Assembly (NCBI RefSeq): GCF_034006665.1
Contig: NZ_JAVESI010000006.1
Location: 1-64,000, forward strand
DNA: 64,000 nucleotides
Reading direction: 5' to 3'
Origin: Trichloromonas sp034006665
GTDB taxonomy: Bacteria; Desulfobacterota; Desulfuromonadia; Desulfuromonadales; Trichloromonadaceae
Shown here: piece by piece, positions 17,238 to 26,565 of the stretch
Layout of the letters: the number at the start of each line of letters is the position of its first letter
Numbering within the stretch: position 1 is the stretch's first letter
The notes under the pieces: generated by a model
Seen by the model: the letters and a program-made list of their open reading frames with translations, nothing else
What the model was told of the DNA's origin: nothing
Databases searched by the model: none
Program-made: the position numbers and the translations under genes

Positions 17238-18173
17238 TCAGGACTTCCCGACCCGCGCTCCGTCGAGGATGCGCTGGACCAGTTCACCAAAAGAGATGCC
17301 GGCGTGCCGTGCCGCTTTCGGCAAGAGGCTGGTTTCGGTCATGCCGGGAATGGTGTTGACTTCGAGACAGAAGATTTCCTTCTCCTGCTCGCGAACCATG
17401 AAGTCGATCCGTGCCGCGCCGTCACAGCCGAGCGCCCGGTAGGTTTCCACCGCCGCTTCCTGCAACCGGGTTTGCAGAGCGCCGTCGATGGGCGCGGGGA
17501 GCAGATATTCGGTCTGGCCCACGGTGTATTTGGCGTGGTAATCGTAAAACCCGCCTTTGGGCACCACTTGGATGATCGGCAGGGGCTCTCCGGCCAGCAC
17601 CCCGACGGTCACTTCGGCCCCGGCGATGAAGTCCTCGATCAGAAGCAATTCATCATGGCGAAGAGCGGCGGCGATACCAGCGGCCAGTTCATTTCGGTCG
17701 CGAACGATACTGATGCCGATGGTCGAACCTTCGTGAGCAGGCTTCACCACCAGCGGGAAATTGTGGCAGCCGTTAAGAAGCAGTTCCAGATCCTCGCCCC
17801 GCCGGTAGATGCGAAAGTCGGGGGTCGACAGCTGATGATAGCGCAGCAGCTTCTTGGTCGTCACCTTGTTCATGGCGACACTCGACGCCAGCACGCCGCT
17901 GCCGGTGTAGGGAATACCGAGCATCTCCAGCAGGCCCTGAACCGTGCCGTCTTCGCCGAAACGCCCGTGCAGGGCGATGAAAGCAACCTCAATCCGCTCT
18001 TCCGTCAGGCGCGCGGGCAGATCACGACCGGCATCGATGGCCACCGCCAGGTAACCGGCCTCCAGAAGCGCGTTCAACACGGCCCGTCCCGTACGCAGCG
18101 AAACCTCGCGCTCGGCGGAGAGGCCGCCCATGAGCACACCGATGGTCTTTTCCCGAAGTTCTTCGCGGGTCAT
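17238..18173 (-). CDS. ddl: D-alanine--D-alanine ligase
   Basis: 311-residue ATP-grasp enzyme that joins two D-alanines for the peptidoglycan stem peptide. It shows GVLMGGLSAEREVSLRTG at the N-terminus, the HGRFGEDGT signature (residues about 69-77), the ATP-binding KPAHEGSTIG and the C-terminal EVNTIPGMTETSL. GAAGGA precedes the ATG. It sits between murB and ftsQ, as in many dcw clusters. Confidence 0.97.
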   Translation of the reverse strand: MTREELREKTIGVLMGGLSAEREVSLRTGRAVLNALLEAGYLAVAIDAGRDLPARLTEERIEVAFIALHGRFGEDGTVQGLLEMLGIPYTGSGVLASSVAMNKVTTKKLLRYHQLSTPDFRIYRRGEDLELLLNGCHNFPLVVKPAHEGSTIGISIVRDRNELAAGIAAALRHDELLLIEDFIAGAEVTVGVLAGEPLPIIQVVPKGGFYDYHAKYTVGQTEYLLPAPIDGALQTRLQEAAVETYRALGCDGAARIDFMVREQEKEIFCLEVNTIPGMTETSLLPKAARHAGISFGELVQRILDGARVGKS

Positions 18174-18209
18174 ATCGTTTCCTTCTCCATGTCGGGGGTC
18201 TGCCTTCGG

Positions 18210-19079
18210 TCAGCGATCCTCGCCGACAATCCTGATTTCCGTTTCCAAAGCAACGCCGCTCTGCCTGCGAACCTCCTCACGGATGCGGTCGATCAGCCGG
18301 AGGATATCTCCGGCGCAGGCGCCATGCCGGTTGACGATGAAGTTGCTGTGCCGTTCGGCAACCTGCGCCCCTCCCTCGACGGCACCGCGCAGACCGGCTT
18401 CATCGATCAGGCGCCAAGCCGAGACGCCGGGAGGATTCTTGAAGACCGAGCCGGCATTGGGACCGCCGACCCGCTGCGCCGCCGCCCGCGCAGCCATTCT
18501 TCCGGAAAAGGCTTCGGCCAACCGCCGGGGATCTTCCGGGCGTAGGCGCAACGTCGCTTCGCCGACCACCTGCCCCGCACTCACTGCCGAGGCGCGGTAG
18601 GCAAAGTCGAGCCGTTCCCGACTCCAGACTTCCGGCCCTTGCGGCCCAAGCAGAATCGCCGATTCAACCACATCGGCCAGTTGCTGCCCGCCGGCGCCGG
18701 CATTCATCACCACCCCACCGCCGACCGTTCCGGGAATGCCCGCCAAACCTTCCAGGCCGGCCAGTCCCCGCGCGACGGTCGCCCGGATCAGGGTCATCAG
18801 CGGCAAGCCCGCGCCCACTCTCACGCCCCCGCCATTGCCAATCTCCAGCCGCCGTAGCCGGGTCGGATGGAGGACCGCGCCGCGGATGCCGCCATCCCTC
18901 ACCAGCAGGTTGCTCCCCGCACCGATCGTCAGCCAAGGGCAGCGGGCGGTGGTCAGAAGGCGCAGCGCAACCGCAAGATCCTCGCCATCGGCCGGTTCGA
19001 TGAAGAGATCGGTCGGCCCGCCCACTCGCCAAGTGGTATGCCGACTCATCGGCTCGTCCCGCAGAACCCGGCCCCGCAA
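18210..19079 (-). CDS. murB: UDP-N-acetylenolpyruvoylglucosamine reductase
   Basis: 289-residue FAD enzyme that reduces UDP-GlcNAc-enolpyruvate to UDP-MurNAc. Seen are SRHTTWRVGGP, the FAD-binding IGAGSNLLVRDGG, GIPGTVGG, and the catalytic region NAGSVFKNP with Ser as proton donor; a Glu follows near the C-terminus (VALETEIRIVG). The start is uncertain: the TTG used here has GGGAG directly against it, an in-frame CTG lies further upstream just past the murC stop, and the first ATG is 10 codons in. A non-ATG start coupled to murC is likely. Confidence 0.94.
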   Translation of the reverse strand: MRGRVLRDEPMSRHTTWRVGGPTDLFIEPADGEDLAVALRLLTTARCPWLTIGAGSNLLVRDGGIRGAVLHPTRLRRLEIGNGGGVRVGAGLPLMTLIRATVARGLAGLEGLAGIPGTVGGGVVMNAGAGGQQLADVVESAILLGPQGPEVWSRERLDFAYRASAVSAGQVVGEATLRLRPEDPRRLAEAFSGRMAARAAAQRVGGPNAGSVFKNPPGVSAWRLIDEAGLRGAVEGGAQVAERHSNFIVNRHGACAGDILRLIDRIREEVRRQSGVALETEIRIVGEDR

Positions 19080-19116
19080 CTCCCGGCACAGTTGTTCGTA
19101 CAGCCCGTTGATGGCC

Positions 19117-20490
19117 TTACTCCCGGTCCTTGAGCAGACGGATCAGACTCTCACCAACCTTCCAGACATCGCCGGCGCCGAGGGTGATCACGATATCCCC
19201 GGGCTTGATCGCCGCCATCAGATGGGCCGTGATCAGATCCCGGTCGCCGACATAGTGGGCGTTCTTATGGCCGTGACCGGTGACTTTTTGAAGCAGGAGT
19301 TCGGCATTCACTCCTTCGATCGGTTCCTCGCCAGCGGGATAGATGTCGGTCACCAGCAGGTAGTCGCACTGGTAAAAGGCGGTGGCGAATTCCTCAAGCA
19401 GGAATTTGGTCCGGGTGTAGCGGTGCGGCTGGAAAACCGCCACCACCCGCCGCTGCCAACCGGCACGGGCCGCCGCCAGGGTCGCCTTGATCTCCGCCGG
19501 GTGGTGGCCGTAGTCGTCGACCACCATGATGTCCCGATCATACTTAATCTGGAAGCGCCGTTGCACGCCGCCGAAATCTTTGAAGCCTTCGGCGATGACC
19601 GGAAACTCCAGCCCCAGTTCCATAGCCACGGCCACCACCGAGAGGGCGTTGAGGACGTTGTGTCGTCCCGGCATCCGGAAGGAGAGCCGGCCCAGCACTT
19701 CGCCGCGCCTGACGACCTCGAAGGCGGTGCCGCCGGCCTCATGGACGATGTTAATGGCCTGGTAATCGGCCTGGTTCTGCAATCCGTAGGTGGCGAAGCG
19801 CTTCTTCACCCGGGGGATGATCTCCTGAATGTTGGGATCATCGAGGCAGAGGACCGCCAGCCCGTAAAAGGGCACCTTGTTGATGAAATCGACGAAGATA
19901 TCCTTGATCTGCTCAATATCCCGGTAGTAATCGAGATGATCGGCGTCGATGTTGGTCACCACGGCAATGGTCGGCGACAGATGCAGGAAGGAACCGTCCG
20001 ACTCGTCCGCTTCGGCGACCAGGAATTTGCCCTGGCCCAGCTTGGCGTTGGAGCCGAGGGAGTCCAACTTGCCGCCGATGACCGCGGTCGGATCGATACC
20101 GCCGTGGGAGAGGACCGTTGCCACCATGCTGGTGGTGGTGGTCTTGCCGTGGGTTCCGGCCACGGCGATGCCGTACTTCATACGCATCAGCTCGGCGAGC
20201 ATCTCCGCCCGGGGAATGACCGGGATCAGGCGCCGCTGGGCTTCGAGCACCTCGGGGTTGTTGGCCTTGACCGCCGTCGAGGTCACGACCACATCAGCGT
20301 CACCGAGATTTTCCGGCAGATGGCCATAGGCGATGCGCCCCCCCAGGGAGGTGAGCCGGCGCGTGATCTCCGACTCGCGCAAGTCCGAGCCGGAAACCTG
20401 GTAACCGAGATTGAGCAGCACCTCGGCGATACCGCTCATGCCGATGCCGCCGATGCCGACGAAGTGAATGGTGCGTATCTTTCCGTACAT
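19117..20490 (-). CDS. murC: UDP-N-acetylmuramate--L-alanine ligase
   Basis: 457-residue Mur ligase that adds L-alanine to UDP-MurNAc. The N-terminal Rossmann motif HFVGIGGIGMSG, ATP-binding GTHGKTTTTS, and the Mur ligase C-terminal domain (MVVDDYGHHPAEI) are intact. The ATG of MYGKIRTIHF (20488-20490) was chosen because homologues begin there; the upstream frame to 20550 lies in the murG-murC gap. Follows murG by about 66 bp. Confidence 0.97.
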   Translation of the reverse strand: MYGKIRTIHFVGIGGIGMSGIAEVLLNLGYQVSGSDLRESEITRRLTSLGGRIAYGHLPENLGDADVVVTSTAVKANNPEVLEAQRRLIPVIPRAEMLAELMRMKYGIAVAGTHGKTTTTSMVATVLSHGGIDPTAVIGGKLDSLGSNAKLGQGKFLVAEADESDGSFLHLSPTIAVVTNIDADHLDYYRDIEQIKDIFVDFINKVPFYGLAVLCLDDPNIQEIIPRVKKRFATYGLQNQADYQAINIVHEAGGTAFEVVRRGEVLGRLSFRMPGRHNVLNALSVVAVAMELGLEFPVIAEGFKDFGGVQRRFQIKYDRDIMVVDDYGHHPAEIKATLAAARAGWQRRVVAVFQPHRYTRTKFLLEEFATAFYQCDYLLVTDIYPAGEEPIEGVNAELLLQKVTGHGHKNAHYVGDRDLITAHLMAAIKPGDIVITLGAGDVWKVGESLIRLLKDRE

Positions 20491-20556
20491 ATCAAAAACC
20501 TGTGTGAAGTGACGGGTGACGATTAAAATTTTTTTGCCGTTGGCTGACAAGGCACC

Positions 20557-21627
20557 TCAGCGCACGATCGCCCGGCATTCGTCCAGAATCCGCTCGGCGG
20601 CGCCCTTTTTGCCCAAGGCCCAGGCGGCGCCGGCCATATCGAGCAGGCGCTCGCGGTTTTCCAGCAGATCCCCTACCAGTTGCGCCAGCACTTCCGGAGT
20701 CATTTCCTGTTGCGGCAGCATCAGCGCCGCGCCCCGCGCCGCCAGAGCCTGAGCGTTGGTGGTCTGATGATCGGCGGCGGCATGGGGATAGGGGATCAGG
20801 ATCGCCGGGCGGCCGCAGGCAGTCAACTCCGCCAGAGTCGTCGCTCCGGCCCGGCAAAGAATCAGATGGCTTTCGGCGTAAGCCGCGGACATGTCGTCAA
20901 TGAAAGGCACGACGCCGGCCGCATCCCACCCCGCCGCCAGATAACCCGCGCGGACCTCGTCCAGATCCTCGGCGCCGGTCTGATGGCGGATCTTCAGCCG
21001 TCCCTGGAAGCGCTCCAAGTGGGGAAGCATGGTCGTCACCGCCTGGTTGATCGCCCGCGCCCCGCGACTTCCGCCGAAGACCAGCAGACGGGGTTCGCCG
21101 TTGGCGAGCGGCGGGCAGTCATCCATGCCGAGACGTAAGGGGTTGCCCGTGACCACCGTGCGTCCGGCGGAAAGGGCGCAGGGAGTCTCGTCGAAAGAGA
21201 GGCAGACCCGGTCGACCCAGCGGCCGAGAAGCCGATTGGTCAGACCAAGAGCGGCATTCTGCTCGTGGATCAGGGTCGACAGGCCCAGGAGTTTGGCAGC
21301 GACGAGCGCCGGTCCCGAGGCATAACCGCCGACCCCGACGACGACATCCGGACGGAATTTTTTCAGAATCCGCAGGGATTGCCAGATACTCGCCAGCAGT
21401 TTCGGCCCCATGGCCAGTTGCCGCAACAGTCCCTTGCCGACCAGGCCGCCAATGTTGACCGTCGCCAACGGCAGCCCCAACTCCGGCAAAATCCGCGCCT
21501 CGATCCCCTGGGCGGTACCGACAAAGAGCACCTCGCCTTCCGCATCACTCGCCAGCAGGCGCTGAGCCAGCGCCACGGCGGGAAAGAGATGACCGCCGGT
21601 GCCGCCACCGGCCAAGAGCAGCTTCAT
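20557..21627 (-). CDS. murG: UDP-GlcNAc:lipid I N-acetylglucosaminyltransferase
   Basis: 356-residue peripheral membrane GT28 glycosyltransferase that makes lipid II from lipid I. It shows the N-terminal GGGTGGHLFPA loop, VVGVGGYASGP, HEQNAALG and the C-terminal donor-binding region (ILCRAGATTLAEL). It overlaps ftsW by 4 nt, implying translational coupling. Confidence 0.97.
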   Translation of the reverse strand: MKLLLAGGGTGGHLFPAVALAQRLLASDAEGEVLFVGTAQGIEARILPELGLPLATVNIGGLVGKGLLRQLAMGPKLLASIWQSLRILKKFRPDVVVGVGGYASGPALVAAKLLGLSTLIHEQNAALGLTNRLLGRWVDRVCLSFDETPCALSAGRTVVTGNPLRLGMDDCPPLANGEPRLLVFGGSRGARAINQAVTTMLPHLERFQGRLKIRHQTGAEDLDEVRAGYLAAGWDAAGVVPFIDDMSAAYAESHLILCRAGATTLAELTACGRPAILIPYPHAAADHQTTNAQALAARGAALMLPQQEMTPEVLAQLVGDLLENRERLLDMAGAAWALGKKGAAERILDECRAIVR

Positions 21628-22730
21628 CGAACCTCCCCGGGAGCCTGACTGGAAATGTTCAGGAGAATACCCACCGCCAAAAGCGTCGTCAGCAGACTGG
21701 TACCGCCGTAGGAAAGAAAAGGAAGCGCCATCCCTTTGGTGGGCAGCATGCCCATGACCACGGCGATATTGACAAAGGCCTCAAGGCCGAGCAGCAGGGT
21801 CATACCAAAAGCGAGAAAGCGACCGAAGTCGTCGGGCGCGAGCAAGGAAGCGCGCATTCCCCGCAGGATCAGCACCAGAAACATGGCGGCCACCACAATG
21901 ACCCCGGCATAGCCGAGTTCCTCGCCGATCACCGCAAAGATGAAATCGGTGTGGGCCTCGGGGAGGAAGAAGAGCTTCTGGTGACTCTGTCCCAGACCGT
22001 TCCCCCCGAGTCCGCCGGAACCGAAGGCGATCCAGCTCTGAATGATCTGGAAGCCGGTATCGGAGGGATCTTCCCAGGGATTGAGAAAAGCCAGAATACG
22101 CCGCCGCCGGTAATCGACGTTCATCACCGCGTAGTAGAGCAGGGGCGCGGCGATAATGGCGATGGAGACCAGATAGGTCAGCCGGGTGCCGGCGACCAGC
22201 AACATGACCATCGCCACCACTCCCATGGCCAGGGCGCTGCCCAGGTCCGGCTGCAGCAGCAGCAACGCCAGCAGCAGGGCCAAGACGATCATGTAGGGGA
22301 TGAACCCCTTGGTCAGGCTCTTGACCTTGTCCTTCTTCTTCGACAGGGAATAGGCCATGTAGATGACCAGCCCGAGCTTGGCAAACTCAGCGGGCTGAAT
22401 GGAGATCGGCCCGAGGCGGATCCAGCGCGAGGCCCCACCGGCCTGGTTGCCGATTCCGGGAATCAGCACCAGAATCAGAAGAAAGAGACAAAAGAAAAGG
22501 AAGGGGACCGCCAGACGCCGCCATTTCCGGTAATCGAAATGCATCGCCCCCGCCATGATCAGAAAACCGCCGGCGGCATAGATTCCCTGGCGTTTGAGGA
22601 AAAAGAAACCGTCGGCATAGCGCTTTTCCGCCATGATCGAGGAAGCCGAATAGACCATGACCACCCCGAAGCAGGTGAGAACCACCGCCAGCAGCAACAG
22701 CGTCGTATCGAAGCCCTTCCGGATCTCCAT
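21624..22730 (-). CDS. ftsW: Peptidoglycan glycosyltransferase FtsW (SEDS family)
   Basis: 368-residue polytopic membrane protein with about ten hydrophobic segments. The SEDS signature near the C-terminus is TKGMALPFLSYGGTSLL, and PAEFAKLGLVIYMAYSL lies in the middle. It polymerises lipid II at the septum together with the transpeptidase FtsI. Overlaps murG and follows murD by 9 bp. Confidence 0.96.
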   Translation of the reverse strand: MEIRKGFDTTLLLLAVVLTCFGVVMVYSASSIMAEKRYADGFFFLKRQGIYAAGGFLIMAGAMHFDYRKWRRLAVPFLFFCLFLLILVLIPGIGNQAGGASRWIRLGPISIQPAEFAKLGLVIYMAYSLSKKKDKVKSLTKGFIPYMIVLALLLALLLLQPDLGSALAMGVVAMVMLLVAGTRLTYLVSIAIIAAPLLYYAVMNVDYRRRRILAFLNPWEDPSDTGFQIIQSWIAFGSGGLGGNGLGQSHQKLFFLPEAHTDFIFAVIGEELGYAGVIVVAAMFLVLILRGMRASLLAPDDFGRFLAFGMTLLLGLEAFVNIAVVMGMLPTKGMALPFLSYGGTSLLTTLLAVGILLNISSQAPGEVR

Positions 22731-22739
22731 GCGCGTTTC

Positions 22740-24089
22740 CTAGTCCGCCAGGTCGAGAACGGCGCGGGCGAACCGCTCGCCGCGCTCTTCATAGTTTTTG
22801 AACATGTCAAAGCTGGAGCAGCCGGGCGAAAAGAGTACCGCACCCCCTGCCGGCGTCAGTTCCCGCGCGCGGCCCACCGCCTCTTCGAGGGAAGCGGCCC
22901 GCAGGGTATGGGTGAGCGCGCCGAGTTCCCGATCGATACGGTCACTCGCCTGGCCAATGAGAATCAGATGGGCAACCTTCTCCCGCACCGGATCCGCCAA
23001 CACCCCGTAATCCCCCCCCTTGTCCTTGCCTCCGGCGATCAGGGTCACTGGCGCAGAGAGCCCGGCGAGGCTTTTCAGCACACTGCCGACGTTGGTTCCC
23101 TTGGAATCGTTATACCAGGGAACTCCGTTGAGCACCCGCACCTCCACCATGCGATGGGGCAAACCGGCAAAGGCCCGAGCGGCCTCCCAGGCGACGGCAG
23201 CGGAACAGCCTTCAAGAAGCGGCGGCAGGAGCGCGGCCATGACGTTCTCGACATTGTGCAGCCCCTTTAGCCGCAGTTCGGAAACAGGGAAGCGGGTCTC
23301 CACTCCGGCGCGCCGCCAGACGATGTGAGTGCCGTCGAATCCCATCCCCTCGTCGAGCACCCGTGCCGAGGAAAACCACAGCTTCCGTGGCGGGATGGCA
23401 CGAGCAGCTTCCACCACCAGAGGATCCTCGGCGTTGAGAATCGCCAGATCGTCACCGCCCATGTTCTCGAAAATCCGCATCTTGGCCGCCACGTAGCTCG
23501 CCATGTCGGGATAGCGGTCGAGATGATCTTCGGTCAGATTGAGGAGCAGGGCGTAACGGGGACAAAAGTCGACAATCGCCTCCAACTGGAAGGAGGAAAG
23601 TTCCACCACCCCCCAGTCCCAGTTCCCTTCCTCCAGCGCCTCGATCAAAGGGGTGCCGAGATTGCCACCAACGAAGGTGCGTTTGCCCCAAGCCTTGAAG
23701 ATTTCGCCCATGACCGTGGTAGTGGTCGACTTGCCGTTGGTGCCGGTGATCGCCGCCAGGGGCGCGGCAAATTCGTCAAAAGCGATCTCAATCTCCCCCA
23801 GCACCGGCACCCCGGCACGTTGCGCCGCGGTCACCGCCGACACGGTCAGGGGAACGCCGGGGCTGACCACCACCAGATCGGCAGCCAGGAAGAGCTCTTC
23901 GCTATGTCCGCCCAGATCATACGCGACCGGTAGCCCGACCAGGGCGTCGAGCCCGTCGATCTCATTTGCCTGTCGCCGATCAGAGAGGGTCGTCCGTGCT
24001 CCCCGCCGGGCGAAATAGGCACACAGGGCCAACCCGGTGCGCCCGGCACCGACGACAATCACCTTTTTTTCCTGATAATCGCGGCGCAT
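22740..24089 (-). CDS. murD: UDP-N-acetylmuramoylalanine--D-glutamate ligase
   Basis: 449-residue Mur ligase that adds D-glutamate. N-terminal Rossmann-like VVGAGRTGLALC, ATP-binding ITGTNGKSTTTT, the middle-domain LNLTEDHLDRYPDM and the C-terminal WYNDSKGTNVGSVLKSL are all present. It begins 1 bp after mraY ends, in canonical order. Confidence 0.97.
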   Translation of the reverse strand: MRRDYQEKKVIVVGAGRTGLALCAYFARRGARTTLSDRRQANEIDGLDALVGLPVAYDLGGHSEELFLAADLVVVSPGVPLTVSAVTAAQRAGVPVLGEIEIAFDEFAAPLAAITGTNGKSTTTTVMGEIFKAWGKRTFVGGNLGTPLIEALEEGNWDWGVVELSSFQLEAIVDFCPRYALLLNLTEDHLDRYPDMASYVAAKMRIFENMGGDDLAILNAEDPLVVEAARAIPPRKLWFSSARVLDEGMGFDGTHIVWRRAGVETRFPVSELRLKGLHNVENVMAALLPPLLEGCSAAVAWEAARAFAGLPHRMVEVRVLNGVPWYNDSKGTNVGSVLKSLAGLSAPVTLIAGGKDKGGDYGVLADPVREKVAHLILIGQASDRIDRELGALTHTLRAASLEEAVGRARELTPAGGAVLFSPGCSSFDMFKNYEERGERFARAVLDLAD

Positions 24090-24090
24090 G

Positions 24091-25167
24091 CTACCTCAGC
24101 TTCAGGGTCGACAGAGCGACCAGGGCGAGAATGATGCTGATAATCCAGAAGCGCACAATGATCTTCGGCTCCGGCCAGCCCTTGAGCTCGAAATGGTGGT
24201 GGATCGGCGCCATTTTGAAAATCCGTTTGCCATACAGTTTGAAGGAGGTCACCTGGAATATGACCGACAAAGCCTCGACCACGAAGATGCCGCCGACGAT
24301 CACCAGCACGATCTCCTGCTTAGTGATGACCGCGATGATCCCCAAGGCCCCGCCGAGGGAGAGACTGCCCACGTCCCCCATGAAGACCTGGGCCGGGTAG
24401 GTGTTGAACCAGAGGAAACCGAGACCGGCGCCGACCATCGCCCCGCAGAGGACAGCAAGCTCGCCAGCCCCCTGCACGCTGCTGATCTGCAGATAGTCCG
24501 CAAGCCGGGCGTTGCCGGCCAGGTAGGCGAAGAGCAGATAGGTGCCCGAGGCGATGATCATCGGGCCGATGGCGAGACCGTCGAGACCGTCCGTCAGGTT
24601 GACGGCGTTCCCCGAACCGACCACCACAAGCAGGGCGAAGGGGATGTAGAAAAAGCCGAGTTCGGGACGAACTCCCTTGAAGAAGGGGAAGGCCAGGGTC
24701 GTTTGGAAGGGGGGATAATAATAGAGGGCTAGGGCCGCCAGCAACGAAATAAACATCAGCCAGAACATTTTCTTGCGAGCCGAAAGCCCGTCGCTGTTCT
24801 TGTACTTGACCTTGCGGTAATCGTCGATAAAACCGACCACGCCGAAGCCGACCGTAACCAGCAGCGTCACCCAGACATAGATATTGGTCAGATCAGCCCA
24901 GAGCAGGGTGGGCAGAACGATCGCCAAAAGAATCAGGGTGCCGCCCATGGTCGGCGTGCCCTCTTTCTTGAAGTGGGACTCGGGTCCGACCTTGCGGATG
25001 CTCTGGCCGATCTGCATCCGCTGCAGCTTGTCAATCAGCCAAGGGCCGAGGATGAAGGCGATGACCAGGGCGGTAATCGTGGCGTAAATGGTCCGGAAGG
25101 TAATGTAACGAAAGATATACAGGACCGAAAATTCCGTATGCAGCGGATAGAGCAGATGATACAGCAT
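24091..25167 (-). CDS. mraY: Phospho-N-acetylmuramoyl-pentapeptide transferase
   Basis: 358-residue polytopic enzyme that transfers phospho-MurNAc-pentapeptide to undecaprenyl phosphate, forming lipid I. About ten membrane segments are evident. Catalytic motifs include FIDDYRKV, NAVNLTDGLDGLA, MGDVGSLSLGGALG and the histidine-rich PIHHHFELKGW. It sits between murF and murD. Confidence 0.97.
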   Translation of the reverse strand: MLYHLLYPLHTEFSVLYIFRYITFRTIYATITALVIAFILGPWLIDKLQRMQIGQSIRKVGPESHFKKEGTPTMGGTLILLAIVLPTLLWADLTNIYVWVTLLVTVGFGVVGFIDDYRKVKYKNSDGLSARKKMFWLMFISLLAALALYYYPPFQTTLAFPFFKGVRPELGFFYIPFALLVVVGSGNAVNLTDGLDGLAIGPMIIASGTYLLFAYLAGNARLADYLQISSVQGAGELAVLCGAMVGAGLGFLWFNTYPAQVFMGDVGSLSLGGALGIIAVITKQEIVLVIVGGIFVVEALSVIFQVTSFKLYGKRIFKMAPIHHHFELKGWPEPKIIVRFWIISIILALVALSTLKLR

Positions 25168-25176
25168 GCGCGGCCC

Positions 25177-26565
25177 CTAGCCCTTCCCCTCGGCGCCGGC
25201 CTCATTGCGCAGGGCGCCGCTGATTTTTTCCATCTTCATGCCACGCGAGCCTTTGACCAGCACCCGGTCCCCGCTTTGCAACCGTTCCCGAAGAGCGGCG
25301 ATAGCCTCCTCGTGGGCGGTGGTTACGACAATGGCGGTTTCGGCTAATCCCGACTGCCGGGCTCCCCGCGCCACCTCCCCGGCCTGCTCGCCGAGCAGGA
25401 CCAGCAGGTCGACCCGATGCCCGGCGATCTCTCCCACCTCGCGATGAAGCTCGGGAGAGTTCTTTCCCAGTTCAAGCATGTCGCCGAGCACCGCCACCCT
25501 TCGCCCCTCCCCGCCCAGTTCATCAAGAGTCGTCAGCGCCGCCCGCACCGACAGGGGATTGGCATTGTAGCTGTCTTCGAGGACAAGAATGTCGTTTCCG
25601 ATCTCCACCAATTCCATACGCCCCGGTGCCGGCCGGAACTCTTCCAGTCCCTGGGCGATCAGCTCGCCCGGCACCTCCAGAGCCGCGGCCGCGGCCGCGG
25701 CCGCCAAAGCGTTCTGGACATTGTGCCGCCCCGCCACATCCATCCGCACCGGATACCGCCCTGAGGCCAGACACAACTCGAAACGGATGCCGTCGCGGGT
25801 GGTCGTAACCGCTTCGGCCCGGATTTCCGCTCCCGCGGAAAGACCGAAAAAGACTCGCCGCACACCGTTGGCCACCGGCAGTCCGGTTACCCGCTCGTCG
25901 TCGGCGTTGAGGATGGCAATTCCGCCCGGCTTCATCCCGGCGAAGAGCTCCCCCTTGGCCCGGGCAACCCCTTCGATATTGTGCAGGGTCTCCAGATGTG
26001 CCGGACCAACGTTGGTGACGACACCGACAAAGGGTTCGGCGATTTCCGTCAGCCGGGCGATTTCACCGCGTGCACTCATCCCCATTTCCAGCACCACCCA
26101 GCGGTGTTCGTCGGTGAGTCGCAACAGGGTCAGGGGCAGACCGATAAGGTTGTTGAAATTCCCCTCCGTCTTGAGTCCCGGTCCGGTCAGGCTAAGGATT
26201 CGCGCCAGCATCTCCTTGGTCGAGGTTTTCCCGGTCGAGCCGGTCAATCCGACCACCGGCCCGGAGAATTCCCGACGCCGCGCGGCGGCCAAATCCCCCA
26301 GAGCCTTAAGGGTATCCTCCACCTGGATCAATGGTACGGGGAAGGCGCCAACGACCTCCTCGCTGAGGCAGGCTGCCGCACCGTTACGCAAGGCGCGCAG
26401 GAGAAAATCGTGGCCGTCGAAGTTGGGACCGCGCAGGGGAATGAAGAGATCCCCCGGCTTGAGCGTGCGGCTGTCCGTGGAGATGCCGCTGACGGTCACA
26501 TCGGCTCCGGCTGGAGTCAGTCGTCCGCCGGTGACAGCGGCGATGGTGCGCACGTCGAAATTCAT
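25177..26565 (-). CDS. murF: UDP-N-acetylmuramoyl-tripeptide--D-alanyl-D-alanine ligase
   Basis: 462-residue Mur ligase that adds the D-Ala-D-Ala dipeptide made by Ddl. Seen are the N-terminal substrate domain (GDLFIPLRGPNFDGHDFL), ATP-binding GLTGSTGKTSTKEM, VTNVGPAHLE and EDSYNANPLSVRAAL. It overlaps murE by 4 nt. A run of alternating alanine codons (residues about 289-296, DNA near 25681-25704) forms a GCGGCC-type simple repeat. Confidence 0.97.
   Translation of the reverse strand: MNFDVRTIAAVTGGRLTPAGADVTVSGISTDSRTLKPGDLFIPLRGPNFDGHDFLLRALRNGAAACLSEEVVGAFPVPLIQVEDTLKALGDLAAARRREFSGPVVGLTGSTGKTSTKEMLARILSLTGPGLKTEGNFNNLIGLPLTLLRLTDEHRWVVLEMGMSARGEIARLTEIAEPFVGVVTNVGPAHLETLHNIEGVARAKGELFAGMKPGGIAILNADDERVTGLPVANGVRRVFFGLSAGAEIRAEAVTTTRDGIRFELCLASGRYPVRMDVAGRHNVQNALAAAAAAAALEVPGELIAQGLEEFRPAPGRMELVEIGNDILVLEDSYNANPLSVRAALTTLDELGGEGRRVAVLGDMLELGKNSPELHREVGEIAGHRVDLLVLLGEQAGEVARGARQSGLAETAIVVTTAHEEAIAALRERLQSGDRVLVKGSRGMKMEKISGALRNEAGAEGKG

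Noticed and set aside
18736..20526. 596-residue open frame antisense to murB/murC
   Set aside because: Spans two genuine genes on the other strand; artefact of codon bias.
25681..25704. GC-only simple repeat in murF as a contingency locus
   Set aside because: It encodes a plausible alanine run in frame in a conserved essential gene; no evidence of phase variation.
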